From assembly GCA_022799495.1 (NCBI GenBank), contig JAAWON010000004.1:1-64000 (forward strand): a DNA stretch of 64,000 bases, in the 5' to 3' direction. The notes under the pieces are model-generated. The model had not been told where the DNA came from, did no database searches, and saw only the letters and a list, made by a program, of their open reading frames with translations. Positions 37,362 to 46,174 of the stretch are shown here, piece after piece. Made by a program: the position numbers and the translations under genes. The DNA comes from Erysipelotrichaceae bacterium (GTDB lineage: Bacteria; Bacillota_I; Bacilli_A; Erysipelotrichales; Erysipelotrichaceae). The first letter of the stretch is position 1; each line of letters starts with the position of its first letter.

Positions 37362-37895
37362 CTAGAACATGGGCGGTGTGCTTACCCATAAAAGGGAAGC
37401 CTCATGTTTACCGCTGTTTTTGATATAATGAGTGTTGCGTCCGCTGATATAAAAGGTTTCCCCTTTTTTCAGCGTATACTCCTTATCACCGTTGACCAGT
37501 GTAATCCGTCCCTGCAATACATAGCCAAACTCCTCACCGATATGAGGATCGATGGTATGAGAGACCCCTTGTGGATTCAAGGTTAAAATCATCGGTTCCA
37601 TCTCATTTTTTTGTGCATTGGGAATGATCCAGTGAATGGTAAAATCCTCCTGTTCATCCACAAAAAAATCGTCTTGATGAAAGACGATCTGTTCCTCACT
37701 TGCTTCCTTAAAGAATGCGGCAAGATCCGTTCCCAGTGCCGCCAATATATCCTCCAGTGTTGATACGGAGGGTGAGGTCAGATTTCGCTCCACTTGGCTT
37801 AAAAACCCTTTGGTTAACTCACTGCGACTCGCAAGTTCCTCCAATGTAAGATCCTTGCGAATACGCAACTGCTTTAGTTTTCGTCCTATGTCCAT
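37362..37895 (-). CDS. XRE-cupin transcriptional regulator (PuuR-like)
   Basis: A 177-residue regulator. An XRE helix-turn-helix ([41 protein letters not shown]) occupies residues about 5-60, and a cupin barrel follows ([21 protein letters not shown], then [18 protein letters not shown]). Regulators with this layout, such as PuuR, sense polyamines and repress polyamine genes. It is the first gene of the potABCD operon, 11 bp before potA. Two TGTTTA/TAAACA palindromes flank the promoter (37929-37947 and 38019-38035) and are candidate operators. Confidence 0.9.
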   Translation of the reverse strand: MDIGRKLKQLRIRKDLTLEELASRSELTKGFLSQVERNLTSPSVSTLEDILAALGTDLAAFFKEASEEQIVFHQDDFFVDEQEDFTIHWIIPNAQKNEMEPMILTLNPQGVSHTIDPHIGEEFGYVLQGRITLVNGDKEYTLKKGETFYISGRNTHYIKNSGKHEASLLWVSTPPMF

Positions 37896-37928
37896 ATACT
37901 TTTCTCCCTTCTATCCCTTTGATCCGAA

Positions 37929-38041
37929 TGTTTAGTATTAGTAAACATCCTGTATCATATTTGAAACTGATATAATTATACAGGTTTTCTCAATATATGC
38001 AATATATTTAAAACAAAATGTTTAATATTTTAAACTAAACA
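37929..38041 (-). promoter_or_regulatory. Polyamine operon promoter with two palindromic operators
   Basis: Minus-strand TTGCAT (38002-37997) and TATAAT (37980-37975) with 16-bp spacing. TGTTTAGTATTAGTAAACA (37929-37947) lies downstream and GTTTAATATTTTAAAC (38020-38035) upstream. The rest of 38042-38218 has only a weak TTGCTC/TATATA promoter for the hydrolase. Confidence 0.6.
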
Positions 38042-38218
38042 GTTGAAAGAAGCCCCCAGAGCGATGGCATATCTTTTTGCCCTCATACTTTTTTTGCTCG
38101 CCTGTCCTTACATCCCATATATAAAAGAATAAGAAATAGGGAAAAGGCATAGCCATGCAAAGCAAACTATGATAGGATAAATAGCGTATCTTACTTGTTA
38201 GACAAAGGAAGTGAACCT

Positions 38219-39133
38219 ATGAAACACAAAAAGAAACTTGTCACAGTTGCCACCGCATTCGGTATTACCAGTGCCGCAGCGCTCTATGCGGAACGTAAAA
38301 TCCTCTCCTCATTATTTGAGCGCGATGATCAGTGGATGAAAGGAGCACGTGACGGGAAGCGTTACGCCTATGAATGGTTTGATGACAAAGGAGCGAACCA
38401 CCGCTATATCGAAGCACACGACCATGTACGCCTACATGCATATGAATTGCCACAATCCATTCCCACGCACCGCTATATGATCATGTTACATGGCTTTCAT
38501 GGGTATGTGAAAGAACTCAGTTATGAGGCAAAGCATTTTTATGAAATGGGTTATCATCTCATTTTGCCAAGCATGCGAGCACACGGAATGAGTGAAGGGG
38601 CAATGATTACGATGGGCATTTTGGAACATCTGGATGTTTGTCGTTGGATGGAAGAAGTACGCCGCACAGATCCACAAGCACAAATCACCCTGTATGGAGT
38701 ATCTATGGGTGCGGCCACAACTCTTTTGACTTTGGCAAAGCCGCAAGGTGAGTGGGTTCGTGCAGCCATTGCCGACTGCCCTTATGCGCGAGTAATAGAC
38801 GTCTTTGATTATTATTTATCGAAGCGGCTGCATCTTCCTTATCGTTGGTATTTGTATGCCTGTAATGAATTGGTATATCATAAATCCCATATTTCATTGA
38901 AGGAAGCACGTCCGATTGATGTGGTGGATCAAATTAAAACACCGCTCTTATTGATTCATGGCGATGCGGATGACTTGGTTCCTTATTCCATGATGGATGA
39001 ACTTTATCAAAAAGTGAATGGCCCTAAACAAAAACTGACCATTCCCCATGCAGGCCATGCGCTTTCCTCCAGTTATGATCCTGATACCTATTGGCAATGT
39101 GTGGATGCATTTCTTAAGCGGTATTCGCTATGA
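38219..39133 (+). CDS. Alpha/beta hydrolase, membrane-anchored
   Basis: A 304-residue hydrolase. The N-terminus (MKHKKKL then VTVATAFGITSAAALYA) is a signal or anchor helix. The nucleophile elbow is LYGVSMGAATT (Ser in GVSMG), the acid is in HGDADDLVPY and the histidine in HAGHALSSS; HGFHG near residue 85 supplies the oxyanion-hole strand. It resembles Firmicutes alpha/beta hydrolases of the YqkD/serine peptidase S33-like group; the substrate is unknown. ATG 38219 follows AAAGGAAGTG, rather than the frame from 38195. Transcribed alone and convergent with the structured RNA. Confidence 0.88.
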   Translation: MKHKKKLVTVATAFGITSAAALYAERKILSSLFERDDQWMKGARDGKRYAYEWFDDKGANHRYIEAHDHVRLHAYELPQSIPTHRYMIMLHGFHGYVKELSYEAKHFYEMGYHLILPSMRAHGMSEGAMITMGILEHLDVCRWMEEVRRTDPQAQITLYGVSMGAATTLLTLAKPQGEWVRAAIADCPYARVIDVFDYYLSKRLHLPYRWYLYACNELVYHKSHISLKEARPIDVVDQIKTPLLLIHGDADDLVPYSMMDELYQKVNGPKQKLTIPHAGHALSSSYDPDTYWQCVDAFLKRYSL

Positions 39134-39235
39134 TCAGCGCATTGTGAAACTTTTCATAAATCATGATACCTCGTACAAGGTGGTTGTATATCATTGAAGC
39201 GATCACACCCATAACATCTGATATTTGCTTTATAA

Positions 39236-39265
39236 TAAAAAAACAGACCGCTTTCACAGTCTGTC
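39236..39265 (-). terminator. Terminator of the structured RNA
   Basis: ACAGAC (39264-39259 on the minus strand) / GTCTGT stem followed by seven T. Confidence 0.85.
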
Positions 39266-39548
39266 TTTTTGTGGGTATCCTTACGGATACAAACCTTGAG
39301 GGGATCAAGGATCAAATCAGGTGTTGGGCATAGGTCAGATTAAAGGTTATTAGGATAGAGATATTTCCATTCCCTGGAATTGGAGGAATGGGCAGAGAAT
39401 CTGCCTATGACCCGAATCGCGGTTGCGACAACACCCGTGAGTACCCACCCATTTCATCTCCCCGCAAGCCCTTGCACGATTATGTATGCGATAGTCAGGT
39501 CAACCTATAAGTCCCGATTATCATGAAAAGTCGAGCATTTCTTTTCAC
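39240..39548 (-). ncRNA. Structured noncoding RNA of unknown family (about 310 nt)
   Basis: A free-standing unit with promoter (39555-39583) and terminator (39236-39265) and no gene between. In window coordinates helices are visible: 39271-39277 with 39442-39448, 39320-39326 with 39429-39435, 39329-39334 with 39404-39409 (nested), hairpins 39275-39290 (GUAA tetraloop), 39294-39310, a CCATTCC/GGAATGG hairpin near 39366-39390 and a GGCAGA/TCTGCC hairpin near 39390-39404, plus a 5' hairpin TGAAAAG/CTTTTCA. The first two overlap, so a pseudoknot or switch is possible. No RNase P, tmRNA, SRP or 6S core motif was found. No long open frame is carried. Confidence 0.7.
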
Positions 39549-39554
39549 AACATA

Positions 39555-39597
39555 ATAATAAACGAAATTTTAAAATTGCGCAATACTCTTTGCGCAA
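39555..39597 (-). promoter_or_regulatory. Promoter of the structured RNA with TTGCGCAA repeats
   Basis: Minus-strand TTGCGC (39583-39578) and TATTAT (39560-39555) with 17-bp spacing. TTGCGCAA, itself a palindrome, occurs twice at 39576-39583 and 39590-39597, the first covering the -35, as if a repressor binds there. Confidence 0.7.
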
Positions 39598-39687
39598 CTT
39601 GGAGATGAAATGAAAAACCTGCGATTATCGCCACTTTTTGAAAATGTACGCAATTCAAATTTGCCTGTTTTTTGCCTTTCCGACATG

Positions 39688-39715
39688 AAAAAAAGCCCAT
39701 AACTAAGGGCTTTTT
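39688..39715 (-). terminator. Terminator after asnS
   Basis: AAAGCCC / GGGCTTT stem followed by a T tract on the minus strand; the sequence is nearly symmetric. Confidence 0.85.
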
Positions 39716-39814
39716 TGAAGGTGTAAAAATGGCAAAATGGCAAAATTCGCATGACCGAATTTTTCACGTTTTTTACCGCCTTTTTCATCTCTGATTTTAA
39801 CAAAATCAAAAAAT

Positions 39815-41200
39815 TTAAAAAATTAGATTGCGCGGTGTACGCGGAAATGGTTCCACATCGCGGATATTACTGATGCCACTCACATACATCAAAAAACGAT
39901 CAAAGCCTAGTCCAAACCCGGCGTGCTTACATCCGCCATAGCGGCGCAGATCCATATACCACTGCAAGCCTTCCTCCTGCATCCCCATTTCCGCCATACG
40001 CTGTTTCAGCACGTCGTAGCGCTCCTCACGCTGTGAGCCACCCACTAATTCACCAACACCCGGCACTAACAAATCACAAGCGGCAACGGTCTTGCCATCA
40101 TCATTGATCCGCATATAGAACGCCTTGATATCCTTCGGATAATCAATCAAAAACACCGGTCCATTGACAACCTTTTCACACAGATAGCGTTCATGTTCAC
40201 TCTGTAAATCCATACCCCACTCTATATGATTGTTTTCAAACTTTACATCCGCCCGCTTTAACAACTCAATCGCTTCTGTATAGGTCATGCGCTTAAACTC
40301 ACTGTTGCGCACCGCAGTGATGCGTTTGATACATTCGGAATCAATCATCTTTTCAAAGAATCGCATCTCTTCCGGTGCATTCTCTAACAGATAATCAATA
40401 CAGTATTTTACCATATCCTCAATCAAATCCATATCATCCTCTAAATCAGCAAATGCGATTTCCGGTTCAATCATCCAAAACTCACTGGCATGACGTGTCG
40501 TGTTGGAATTCTCTGCTCGAAACGTAGGTCCAAATGTATAAACATCACGGAAAGCCATCGCAAAGGCCTCCACATGAAGTTGACCGGATACCGTCAAAGC
40601 GGCGTGTTTACCAAAGAAATCCTCCTCGTAATTGCCATCTGTGCGAGTGGTAACATTGAAGCATTCACCGGCCCCTTCCGCATCATTGCCGGTGATAATC
40701 GGTGTATGCACATAAACAAAGCCCTGATTCTGAAAAAACTCATGAATTGCCATGGACAACACCGAACGCAGACGAAAGATGGCATAAAACGTGTTTGCCC
40801 GTACCCGCAAATGCGGCAGTTCACGCATATACTCAAAACTATGGCGCTTCTTCTGCATCGGATAATCGTTTGCACAAGCCCCCTCTAGTACAACCTCACG
40901 CACTGCGATTTCAAAAGGCTGCTTGCCTTGTGGCGTGGAAACAAATTTTCCCATAACCGTAATGGCTGTACCGATGGTATATTTCTCAACCTCGTTAAAG
41001 TTCTCTAAATCGCACTCATAAACCAACTGTGCATTGCGAAAATAAGTACCGTCATTCAACTCAATGAAGCCCAGTTTTCCACTGGAGCGATTGGTTCTGA
41101 TCCAACCCTGTAACTGCACATATTCCAGCGTGTCTAATTCCACCGGATTATTCGCAAATACAACCTCATACAACTCACGAATCGTCATAAATTCAAACAT
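39815..41200 (-). CDS. asnS: Asparaginyl-tRNA synthetase
   Basis: A 461-residue class IIb synthetase. An OB-fold (about 25-115, [23 protein letters not shown]) is followed by the catalytic core with FNVTTRTDG, motif 2 [22 protein letters not shown] and motif 3 [15 protein letters not shown]. The amino-acid-specific loop and length fit AsnRS rather than AspRS. AAAGGAGG sits 6 nt before ATG 41200. A T-box leader precedes it and its transcript may also extend from rex. A terminator at 39688 follows. Confidence 0.96.
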   Translation of the reverse strand: MFEFMTIRELYEVVFANNPVELDTLEYVQLQGWIRTNRSSGKLGFIELNDGTYFRNAQLVYECDLENFNEVEKYTIGTAITVMGKFVSTPQGKQPFEIAVREVVLEGACANDYPMQKKRHSFEYMRELPHLRVRANTFYAIFRLRSVLSMAIHEFFQNQGFVYVHTPIITGNDAEGAGECFNVTTRTDGNYEEDFFGKHAALTVSGQLHVEAFAMAFRDVYTFGPTFRAENSNTTRHASEFWMIEPEIAFADLEDDMDLIEDMVKYCIDYLLENAPEEMRFFEKMIDSECIKRITAVRNSEFKRMTYTEAIELLKRADVKFENNHIEWGMDLQSEHERYLCEKVVNGPVFLIDYPKDIKAFYMRINDDGKTVAACDLLVPGVGELVGGSQREERYDVLKQRMAEMGMQEEGLQWYMDLRRYGGCKHAGFGLGFDRFLMYVSGISNIRDVEPFPRTPRNLIF

Positions 41201-41271
41201 CGTTATCCTCCTTTGCCTATGATAAGGGAATCACCTTTTTACTTTACGTATTTTTCCATCGTTTCGCTAAT

Positions 41272-41500
41272 AAAAAAAGCGCTCCCGTTTTTTCAGGAAC
41301 GCATAATTTGCGCGGTGCCATCCTGATTCGTCAGATCATGATCCAACGCACCTTGTTTCTTTTTGATGCATAACGCCGCATCTTGCGAAACCGTCTACTA
41401 TTGTTCTCCGGTTTAGCTCGGCAGGTGTTCTCTGCGGATGCCACGACCGCATTTTCACCAACTTGCGGTTCTCTTTTTTCGCTTTCTTCGCATCGTCCTG
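41272..41500 (-). promoter_or_regulatory. T-box leader of asnS
   Basis: The T-box AGGATGGCACCGCG lies at 41326-41313 on the minus strand, followed by a terminator stem GCGTTCC / GGGAGCGC (41303-41278) and seven T. Its bulge UGGC matches tRNA-Asn with discriminator G. An AAC (Asn) triplet in GAGAACAA at 41405-41403 is the likely specifier. The leader begins right after the rex stop codon, with no separate promoter seen. Confidence 0.9.
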
Positions 41501-41502
41501 CG

Positions 41503-42132
41503 TCATTGCTTTGTCGTCAGGGAATTTGTTTCAAATACAAGTTCCTGTATAGATGATACCACATCTACCGTCTTTAATACAACCCCTTTTGGCACTTGAA
41601 TATGTTCATGGGTAAAATCCACGAGGCCAATGATGCCACAATTGATTAAACGATCCACACTGCCTTGAATATCCTCGGAAATAGCGAGAATGGCGATGCG
41701 GCAATCAGCGGGGATACGTTCTTCCAGCTCTTTCATATCATAAACCGGGATGCCAAAGCGTACCCCTTGGCGATCGGGATTGATATCAAAGGCACAGGCA
41801 ATTTCACCTACCACATAATCCCATTTGTTATATTTCATCAATGCACGCCCCATATTACCGGCTCCTACCAAAATGATCTTTTCTTCAAAATCCATGCCTA
41901 ATTGAGCGTTGAAAATCTCAATCAAGCGATCAATTTCATAGCCGAATCCCTGTTTGCCCAAACTGCCCAAAAAGGAAAAATCACGACGAATGGTGGTTGG
42001 TTCAATATTCACTACATCGGCCAATTCTTTGGACATGATGCGCTGAATACCATTTCGTTTCAGTTTGCGCAAGGCTTTCAAGTAGACCGGATAGCGCTGT
42101 AAGGTTGCCTTGGGAACATTTTTATTTGCCAT
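41503..42132 (-). CDS. rex: Redox-sensing transcriptional repressor Rex
   Basis: A 209-residue Rex. The N-terminal winged helix (PKATLQRYPVYLKALRKL, then TTIRRDFSFLGSLGKQGFGY) binds operators, and the Rossmann domain has the NADH loop ILVGAGNMGRAL. It senses the NADH/NAD+ ratio and represses fermentation and anaerobic respiration genes. The C-terminal domain-swap helix is present. GGTGATACT precedes ATG 42132. It is followed by the T-box leader of asnS. TTCACA of its own promoter is part of a Rex-like half-site. Confidence 0.95.
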   Translation of the reverse strand: MANKNVPKATLQRYPVYLKALRKLKRNGIQRIMSKELADVVNIEPTTIRRDFSFLGSLGKQGFGYEIDRLIEIFNAQLGMDFEEKIILVGAGNMGRALMKYNKWDYVVGEIACAFDINPDRQGVRFGIPVYDMKELEERIPADCRIAILAISEDIQGSVDRLINCGIIGLVDFTHEHIQVPKGVVLKTVDVVSSIQELVFETNSLTTKQ

Positions 42133-42147
42133 AGTATCACCGTGCCT

Positions 42148-42176
42148 ATTATAGCATATCTATCTTTGATTGTGAA
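42148..42176 (-). promoter_or_regulatory. rex promoter with a Rex-like half-site
   Basis: Minus-strand TTCACA (42176-42171), 17 bp, TATAAT (42153-42148), preceded by TG. ATTCACAA overlaps the -35 and matches one half of the TTGTGAN6TCACAA consensus. Confidence 0.6.
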
Positions 42177-42361
42177 TAATTTAATTTTTTTAACTTAAGC
42201 AATCAAGAGAAGATAAGAAGTTGAGGAGTAGGGAATGTGGTGGATTGCGTTTGATTCCCATGCATTGTCGAAATGGCATTATATTTGAAGCATCGCTGCC
42301 AAAGAAAAAGCAGCAGTTACCTGCGCTTGATCATGGCTTTCACAATTTATATATGAGCCGT

Positions 42362-43387
42362 TTATCCCTGTATATGTTCCCCTAAGATGAAACCCGGATC
42401 GGCGCTGAGTGAAAAATCACCACGTACTCCATGACGATAAGCGACACTGCCTGCCACCGCAATCATTGCGGCATTATCCGTGCAGCATGACAAAGGTGGA
42501 ATGATAAATTCCGTATGGGGATAAGTAGGGGCAATTTGGGTTTGTATTAACTCGCGCAGCCGTGAATTGGCCGCCACTCCACCTGCCAACACCATCATCT
42601 TTGGCTGATAGTTTTGTAAGGCTTTTTGAGTGGGCGCTAATAATGCCTGTAAAGCGCATTCTTGGTAGGAACAAGCCAAATCCGCCGCCTTGAACGGTTC
42701 ATGATTTCGTTCACAACGAGCAATAAACTGTAATACACTGCTTTTTAAACCACTGAAGGAAAAGTCATATTCCCCTTGTACTTTTGGTTTTGCGAGTGGA
42801 TAAATATTTTGTCCCTCTTTTGCCAAACGATCGACATACACGCCACCGGGATAGGGCAGTTTCAATACCCTGCCCACTTTATCTCCCGCTTCGCCAATCG
42901 CATCATCCTGTGTTGTCCCAAGAATTTCAAAACTCCATTCATCCCGCATATAGACAAGCTCCGTATGGCCTCCGCTGACCACCAGTGCCAATAAGGGAAA
43001 GCGCAGTTTTGTGACAAAAGCATTCGCATAAATATGACCGGCAATATGATGTACCGGAACCAATGGCTTATGATAAGCCCATGCCAGTGTTTTTGCCGCT
43101 TGTACCCCAACGTGCAGCGATCCGATCAATCCCGGACCTTGGGTAACGGCAATCGCATCTACCTCCGCACAAGTCATATGCGCCTGTGATAAAGCCTGTG
43201 CAATCACCATCGAAATCTGTTCGACATGAATGCGACTCGCTACCTCTGGCACAACACCGCCAAATTCCTTGTACACATCAATTTGCGTTGCGACTACATT
43301 TGCCAACAATTCGCTGTCTCCACGCACGATTGCCGCAGCTGTCTCATCACAACTGGATTCAATTGCCAATATTACTGTATCACTCAT
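42362..43387 (-). CDS. tsaD: tRNA N6-adenosine threonylcarbamoyltransferase TsaD
   Basis: A 341-residue TsaD. The metal site histidines are in VPVHHIAGHIYAN, the nucleotide loop in LALVVSGGHTEL, and ESSCDET near the N-terminus is typical. It transfers the threonylcarbamoyl group from TsaB/TsaC products to A37 of ANN-decoding tRNAs. It overlaps rimI by four nt and is the last gene of the tsaE-tsaB-rimI-tsaD run. Confidence 0.97.
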   Translation of the reverse strand: MSDTVILAIESSCDETAAAIVRGDSELLANVVATQIDVYKEFGGVVPEVASRIHVEQISMVIAQALSQAHMTCAEVDAIAVTQGPGLIGSLHVGVQAAKTLAWAYHKPLVPVHHIAGHIYANAFVTKLRFPLLALVVSGGHTELVYMRDEWSFEILGTTQDDAIGEAGDKVGRVLKLPYPGGVYVDRLAKEGQNIYPLAKPKVQGEYDFSFSGLKSSVLQFIARCERNHEPFKAADLACSYQECALQALLAPTQKALQNYQPKMMVLAGGVAANSRLRELIQTQIAPTYPHTEFIIPPLSCCTDNAAMIAVAGSVAYRHGVRGDFSLSADPGFILGEHIQG

Positions 43388-43833
43388 ACATAGTTACCTC
43401 CCAAAGGCTTTATCATTAGATAAGCATCACATCCATCCTCATAATAACCTTTCCGCACAGATGCTTTTATAAAGCCGTAATGCTCATAGAACGATATCGC
43501 CCTTTGATTTTTCACATGCACCTCTAATGAAATCGTCTCACACAATTCCTTGTCACAGATATCCAGCATTTCATTCATCAACAATGAGCCTAAGCCCTGA
43601 CGCTGCCTACTTGTTTCAACAGCAATGTTAGCTAACTGCGCTGTTTCAAAGGTAATCCAAAAGTCAAGAAAACCAATGATTTTATTCTCCTCTTTTAGCA
43701 CATATATTTGAGCAAACGGATTATCGTTTAACTCAGATACCAACATATCTCGATTCCAATTCGGCTGAAATTCACCGGCCTTCAGTTCAAGAACCTCATC
43801 AATATCATTCTTGCTCATCCTGTGTATCATCAT
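43384..43833 (-). CDS. rimI: Ribosomal protein alanine N-acetyltransferase RimI
   Basis: A 149-residue GNAT enzyme. The acetyl-CoA loop is RQRQGLGSLLMNEML and motif B is LEVHVKNQRAISFYEHYGF, with the RKGYY end typical of RimI. It acetylates the N-terminal residue of ribosomal protein S18, and is often found next to tsaB and tsaD. The start overlaps the tsaB stop as ATGA and the end overlaps tsaD. Confidence 0.92.
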   Translation of the reverse strand: MMIHRMSKNDIDEVLELKAGEFQPNWNRDMLVSELNDNPFAQIYVLKEENKIIGFLDFWITFETAQLANIAVETSRQRQGLGSLLMNEMLDICDKELCETISLEVHVKNQRAISFYEHYGFIKASVRKGYYEDGCDAYLMIKPLGGNYV

Positions 43834-44432
43834 TTCACCTTATATGCATCATTATCCTTCAAATATCGCGGTGTTAAACTATGAATATTGTCTATTTTAC
43901 GTGCATATGGAAGCAAGTCACAGAAGTTTTCAGCTAGTGACACGCTCTTTTTTTCCTGATGCAGTAAGTCTACATCACCAACCACTCGATATGGCGCAGC
44001 GGATATCCTATGCGTTATATCATCTAATGTAGTTACGATTTCATCACCAATCGCTTTTCCCAAGTGATAATGAGCAAAATATGCCCGTTTACTGCGTGCA
44101 TCTAATAATACATAGGTATGCTCACTGAGTCCCGCATATAGTTGCAGCGTGGAAATGCAGGATAACGGTATGTTTTTACTTGTACACAGTACCTTCGCAA
44201 CACTCATTGCGATTCTTACGCCGGTATAACTTCCCGGCCCATCACTGATAACTACCTCATTGACATCATCGACACTCCACCCTGCATTTTGAAAACAATT
44301 CATCAGTTCGGGAAAAAGCGTCTCACTTTGTCTTTTCCAGCATTCCTTTTCAAACGCAGCCTTGATTTGTCCATCCTCGATTAAAGCAATCACAAGATGC
44401 TTATGCGCTGAATCCATACATAAGGTTTTCAT
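43830..44432 (-). CDS. tsaB: tRNA threonylcarbamoyladenosine complex protein TsaB
   Basis: A 200-residue ASKHA-type protein. The core shows MDSAHKHLVIALIEDGQ near the start and ISDGPGSYTGVRIAMSVAKVL, the GPGSFTG-type motif. It acts as the structural partner of TsaD in t6A synthesis and keeps the two-lobe fold but not catalysis. Its start codon immediately follows the tsaE stop, and its stop overlaps rimI. Confidence 0.94.
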   Translation of the reverse strand: MKTLCMDSAHKHLVIALIEDGQIKAAFEKECWKRQSETLFPELMNCFQNAGWSVDDVNEVVISDGPGSYTGVRIAMSVAKVLCTSKNIPLSCISTLQLYAGLSEHTYVLLDARSKRAYFAHYHLGKAIGDEIVTTLDDITHRISAAPYRVVGDVDLLHQEKKSVSLAENFCDLLPYARKIDNIHSLTPRYLKDNDAYKVK

Positions 44433-44879
44433 TTATAATGCCTCCACAATTTTTTCATATTCCATTCCTTTTGGAATCATATCAAACGTGCGTGCTTCAT
44501 CCTCTGTAATTGAAATAGAAATCATTAAATAGTGTTCAGGAATGAAATCTTCGATAAACTTCGGCCACTCTATTACGCAAATCCCCTCATCTAATAGATC
44601 CTCAAAACCCAAATCCTGATGTACTCCCTCTAAACGATATGCATCAATATGATGCAGAAAATTTCCGTTGGGTAACGAATAACTTTTCAGTATCGTAAAA
44701 GTAGGGGAATTGATTGTTTTCGTTATCCCTAAAGCCTTGCCTAATTCCTTTGTGAAGGTTGTCTTTCCTGCCCCCAGATCGCCGTTTAACAAAAGACATG
44801 CGTTTTCCGGAAGCAAGGAAGCTAAGCGCCTCGCTAAATCTTTTGTATCCTGCATCGAACAAATATTTATACTTTTCAT
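44433..44879 (-). CDS. tsaE: tRNA threonylcarbamoyladenosine complex ATPase TsaE
   Basis: A 148-residue P-loop ATPase. Walker A is NGDLGAGKTTFTKEL and the TINSPTFTILKSY segment, with FHIDAYRLEG, are diagnostic. It powers the TsaB-TsaD cycle. GAGGTAAATATA precedes ATG 44879, 11 bp after the upstream FemABX gene. Confidence 0.96.
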   Translation of the reverse strand: MKSINICSMQDTKDLARRLASLLPENACLLLNGDLGAGKTTFTKELGKALGITKTINSPTFTILKSYSLPNGNFLHHIDAYRLEGVHQDLGFEDLLDEGICVIEWPKFIEDFIPEHYLMISISITEDEARTFDMIPKGMEYEKIVEAL

Positions 44880-44890
44880 TATATTTACCT

Positions 44891-46105
44891 CTATTTTTTG
44901 GTGCCTCTTAACTTACAGATACGATACAGCCATTCGCTCAAACGATAGAGCAATCTATTAACAGGTAAATCAAACTCACCAATAAATTCATTGATATACG
45001 GATTAAAATTAGCCTTAAATTTAGTCAATCCATCCGCTAAATCACCTTCCACGCCTCCCATGTTCGCAAAAGAACAGCCGTGAGAAAAAGCGTATTTCAT
45101 GTTTTCTGTATATAAATAATACTGCGGCATAAATTTCTTAAAACGATCATCCATACCTGCATAAAGCATTTCCATCGTATTACCGTATTTGATTGATAAT
45201 ATACCGGCGATTACCGTAGGCTCAAGCGAGCCATCATCAAAAGCTGAAATTTCGGCAATGTCTTTTTCCAATGCGCGTTTTATATCCTCTAAACGGCGTT
45301 TTTTCTTAGGTGAGCCTTCCTTCAGACATTTTAATTCTTGTTCATTTTCCGCATATTCTTTTTTCAATCGCTTCATAGTGTCTGCGATATTCACTTCTGC
45401 TAAAAAAAGATAGGCATCATCCTGATAAATATCCATTAACTGCTCAAAATACGCTCTGTTTCGTAAATTAACATGCTTACGCTGCTCTGTCAATGAAACC
45501 ACATCGCTAAATTCATCAATCCTAGAACGATCTGCTTTCACAACCTTAACATCACGCTTCAACGCATCTCTTATCAGCCTTCTTGTATGTCTTGGTAAAC
45601 TTTGCTCAAACTCATCACACGCATAAACATTTGCCTGAAAACGCGGTTGAATACTTTCTTTAATATAGGTAGTAAAGCCTTTGTGTATCGCTTTGGATTG
45701 CTTCATATTATGTATAATATCTGCACAAGAAGGATAATGATGATTATTTTTTTCCGCAATTTTATAATCATTGATATGGATTCCGGGATCCATTTTTATA
45801 AATAGGCAATGATATTGTTTCGCCCATTGTTTCATGTGCTGAAAGAAAAAATTTAAAATTTCTCTGTTCTCATAATCCATAATTGGTCCGCGCGGTACAT
45901 ACATCATTGTAAAATTCAGCGGTAAGTGCTTAATGAGAACCAAAGCACTCGCTATTAACTTACCATTTTCTTTCACTCCGATAATGGCGTGACTCCAGTT
46001 TTCCTTTACACTCGCCCAAGCACTGGATTGCAGCAAATTACACAGTGGATGAGCCGCCACAAATTGATCATGCTCATGCTGCTCCACAGCGGATATAAAC
46101 TCCAT
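44891..46105 (-). CDS. FemABX family peptidoglycan bridge peptidyltransferase (third of three)
   Basis: A 404-residue protein with the FemABX double GNAT-like fold. LLQSSAWASVKENW near the N-terminus and MMYVPRGPIMDYENREIL are conserved, and KHGCSFANMGGVEGD near the end marks the second domain. A helical arm (about 240-300, KRLKKEYAENEQELKCL) matches the coiled-coil arm of FemA and MurM. These enzymes use aminoacyl-tRNA to add the amino acids of the interpeptide bridge to lipid II. AAAGGAG precedes ATG 46105. It is downstream of two paralogues. Confidence 0.9.
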   Translation of the reverse strand: MEFISAVEQHEHDQFVAAHPLCNLLQSSAWASVKENWSHAIIGVKENGKLIASALVLIKHLPLNFTMMYVPRGPIMDYENREILNFFFQHMKQWAKQYHCLFIKMDPGIHINDYKIAEKNNHHYPSCADIIHNMKQSKAIHKGFTTYIKESIQPRFQANVYACDEFEQSLPRHTRRLIRDALKRDVKVVKADRSRIDEFSDVVSLTEQRKHVNLRNRAYFEQLMDIYQDDAYLFLAEVNIADTMKRLKKEYAENEQELKCLKEGSPKKKRRLEDIKRALEKDIAEISAFDDGSLEPTVIAGILSIKYGNTMEMLYAGMDDRFKKFMPQYYLYTENMKYAFSHGCSFANMGGVEGDLADGLTKFKANFNPYINEFIGEFDLPVNRLLYRLSEWLYRICKLRGTKK

Positions 46106-46174
46106 TTTGCATCTACTCCTTTATATTGACTTCCTCATGGTAATAACGAAGTGCTAAATAATCACCATGAAAAC

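Noticed and set aside
39240-39548. RNase P, tmRNA, SRP or 6S RNA for the structured RNA
   Set aside because: The conserved RNase P core, tRNA-like tmRNA ends, SRP tetraloop region and a 6S rod with central bubble were all missing by eye.
39570-39809. Minus-strand frame of 79 codons after asnS
   Set aside because: It crosses the asnS terminator and the structured RNA promoter, and has no ribosome site.
40490-40888. Plus-strand frame inside asnS
   Set aside because: Antisense shadow of a conserved synthetase gene without its own signals.
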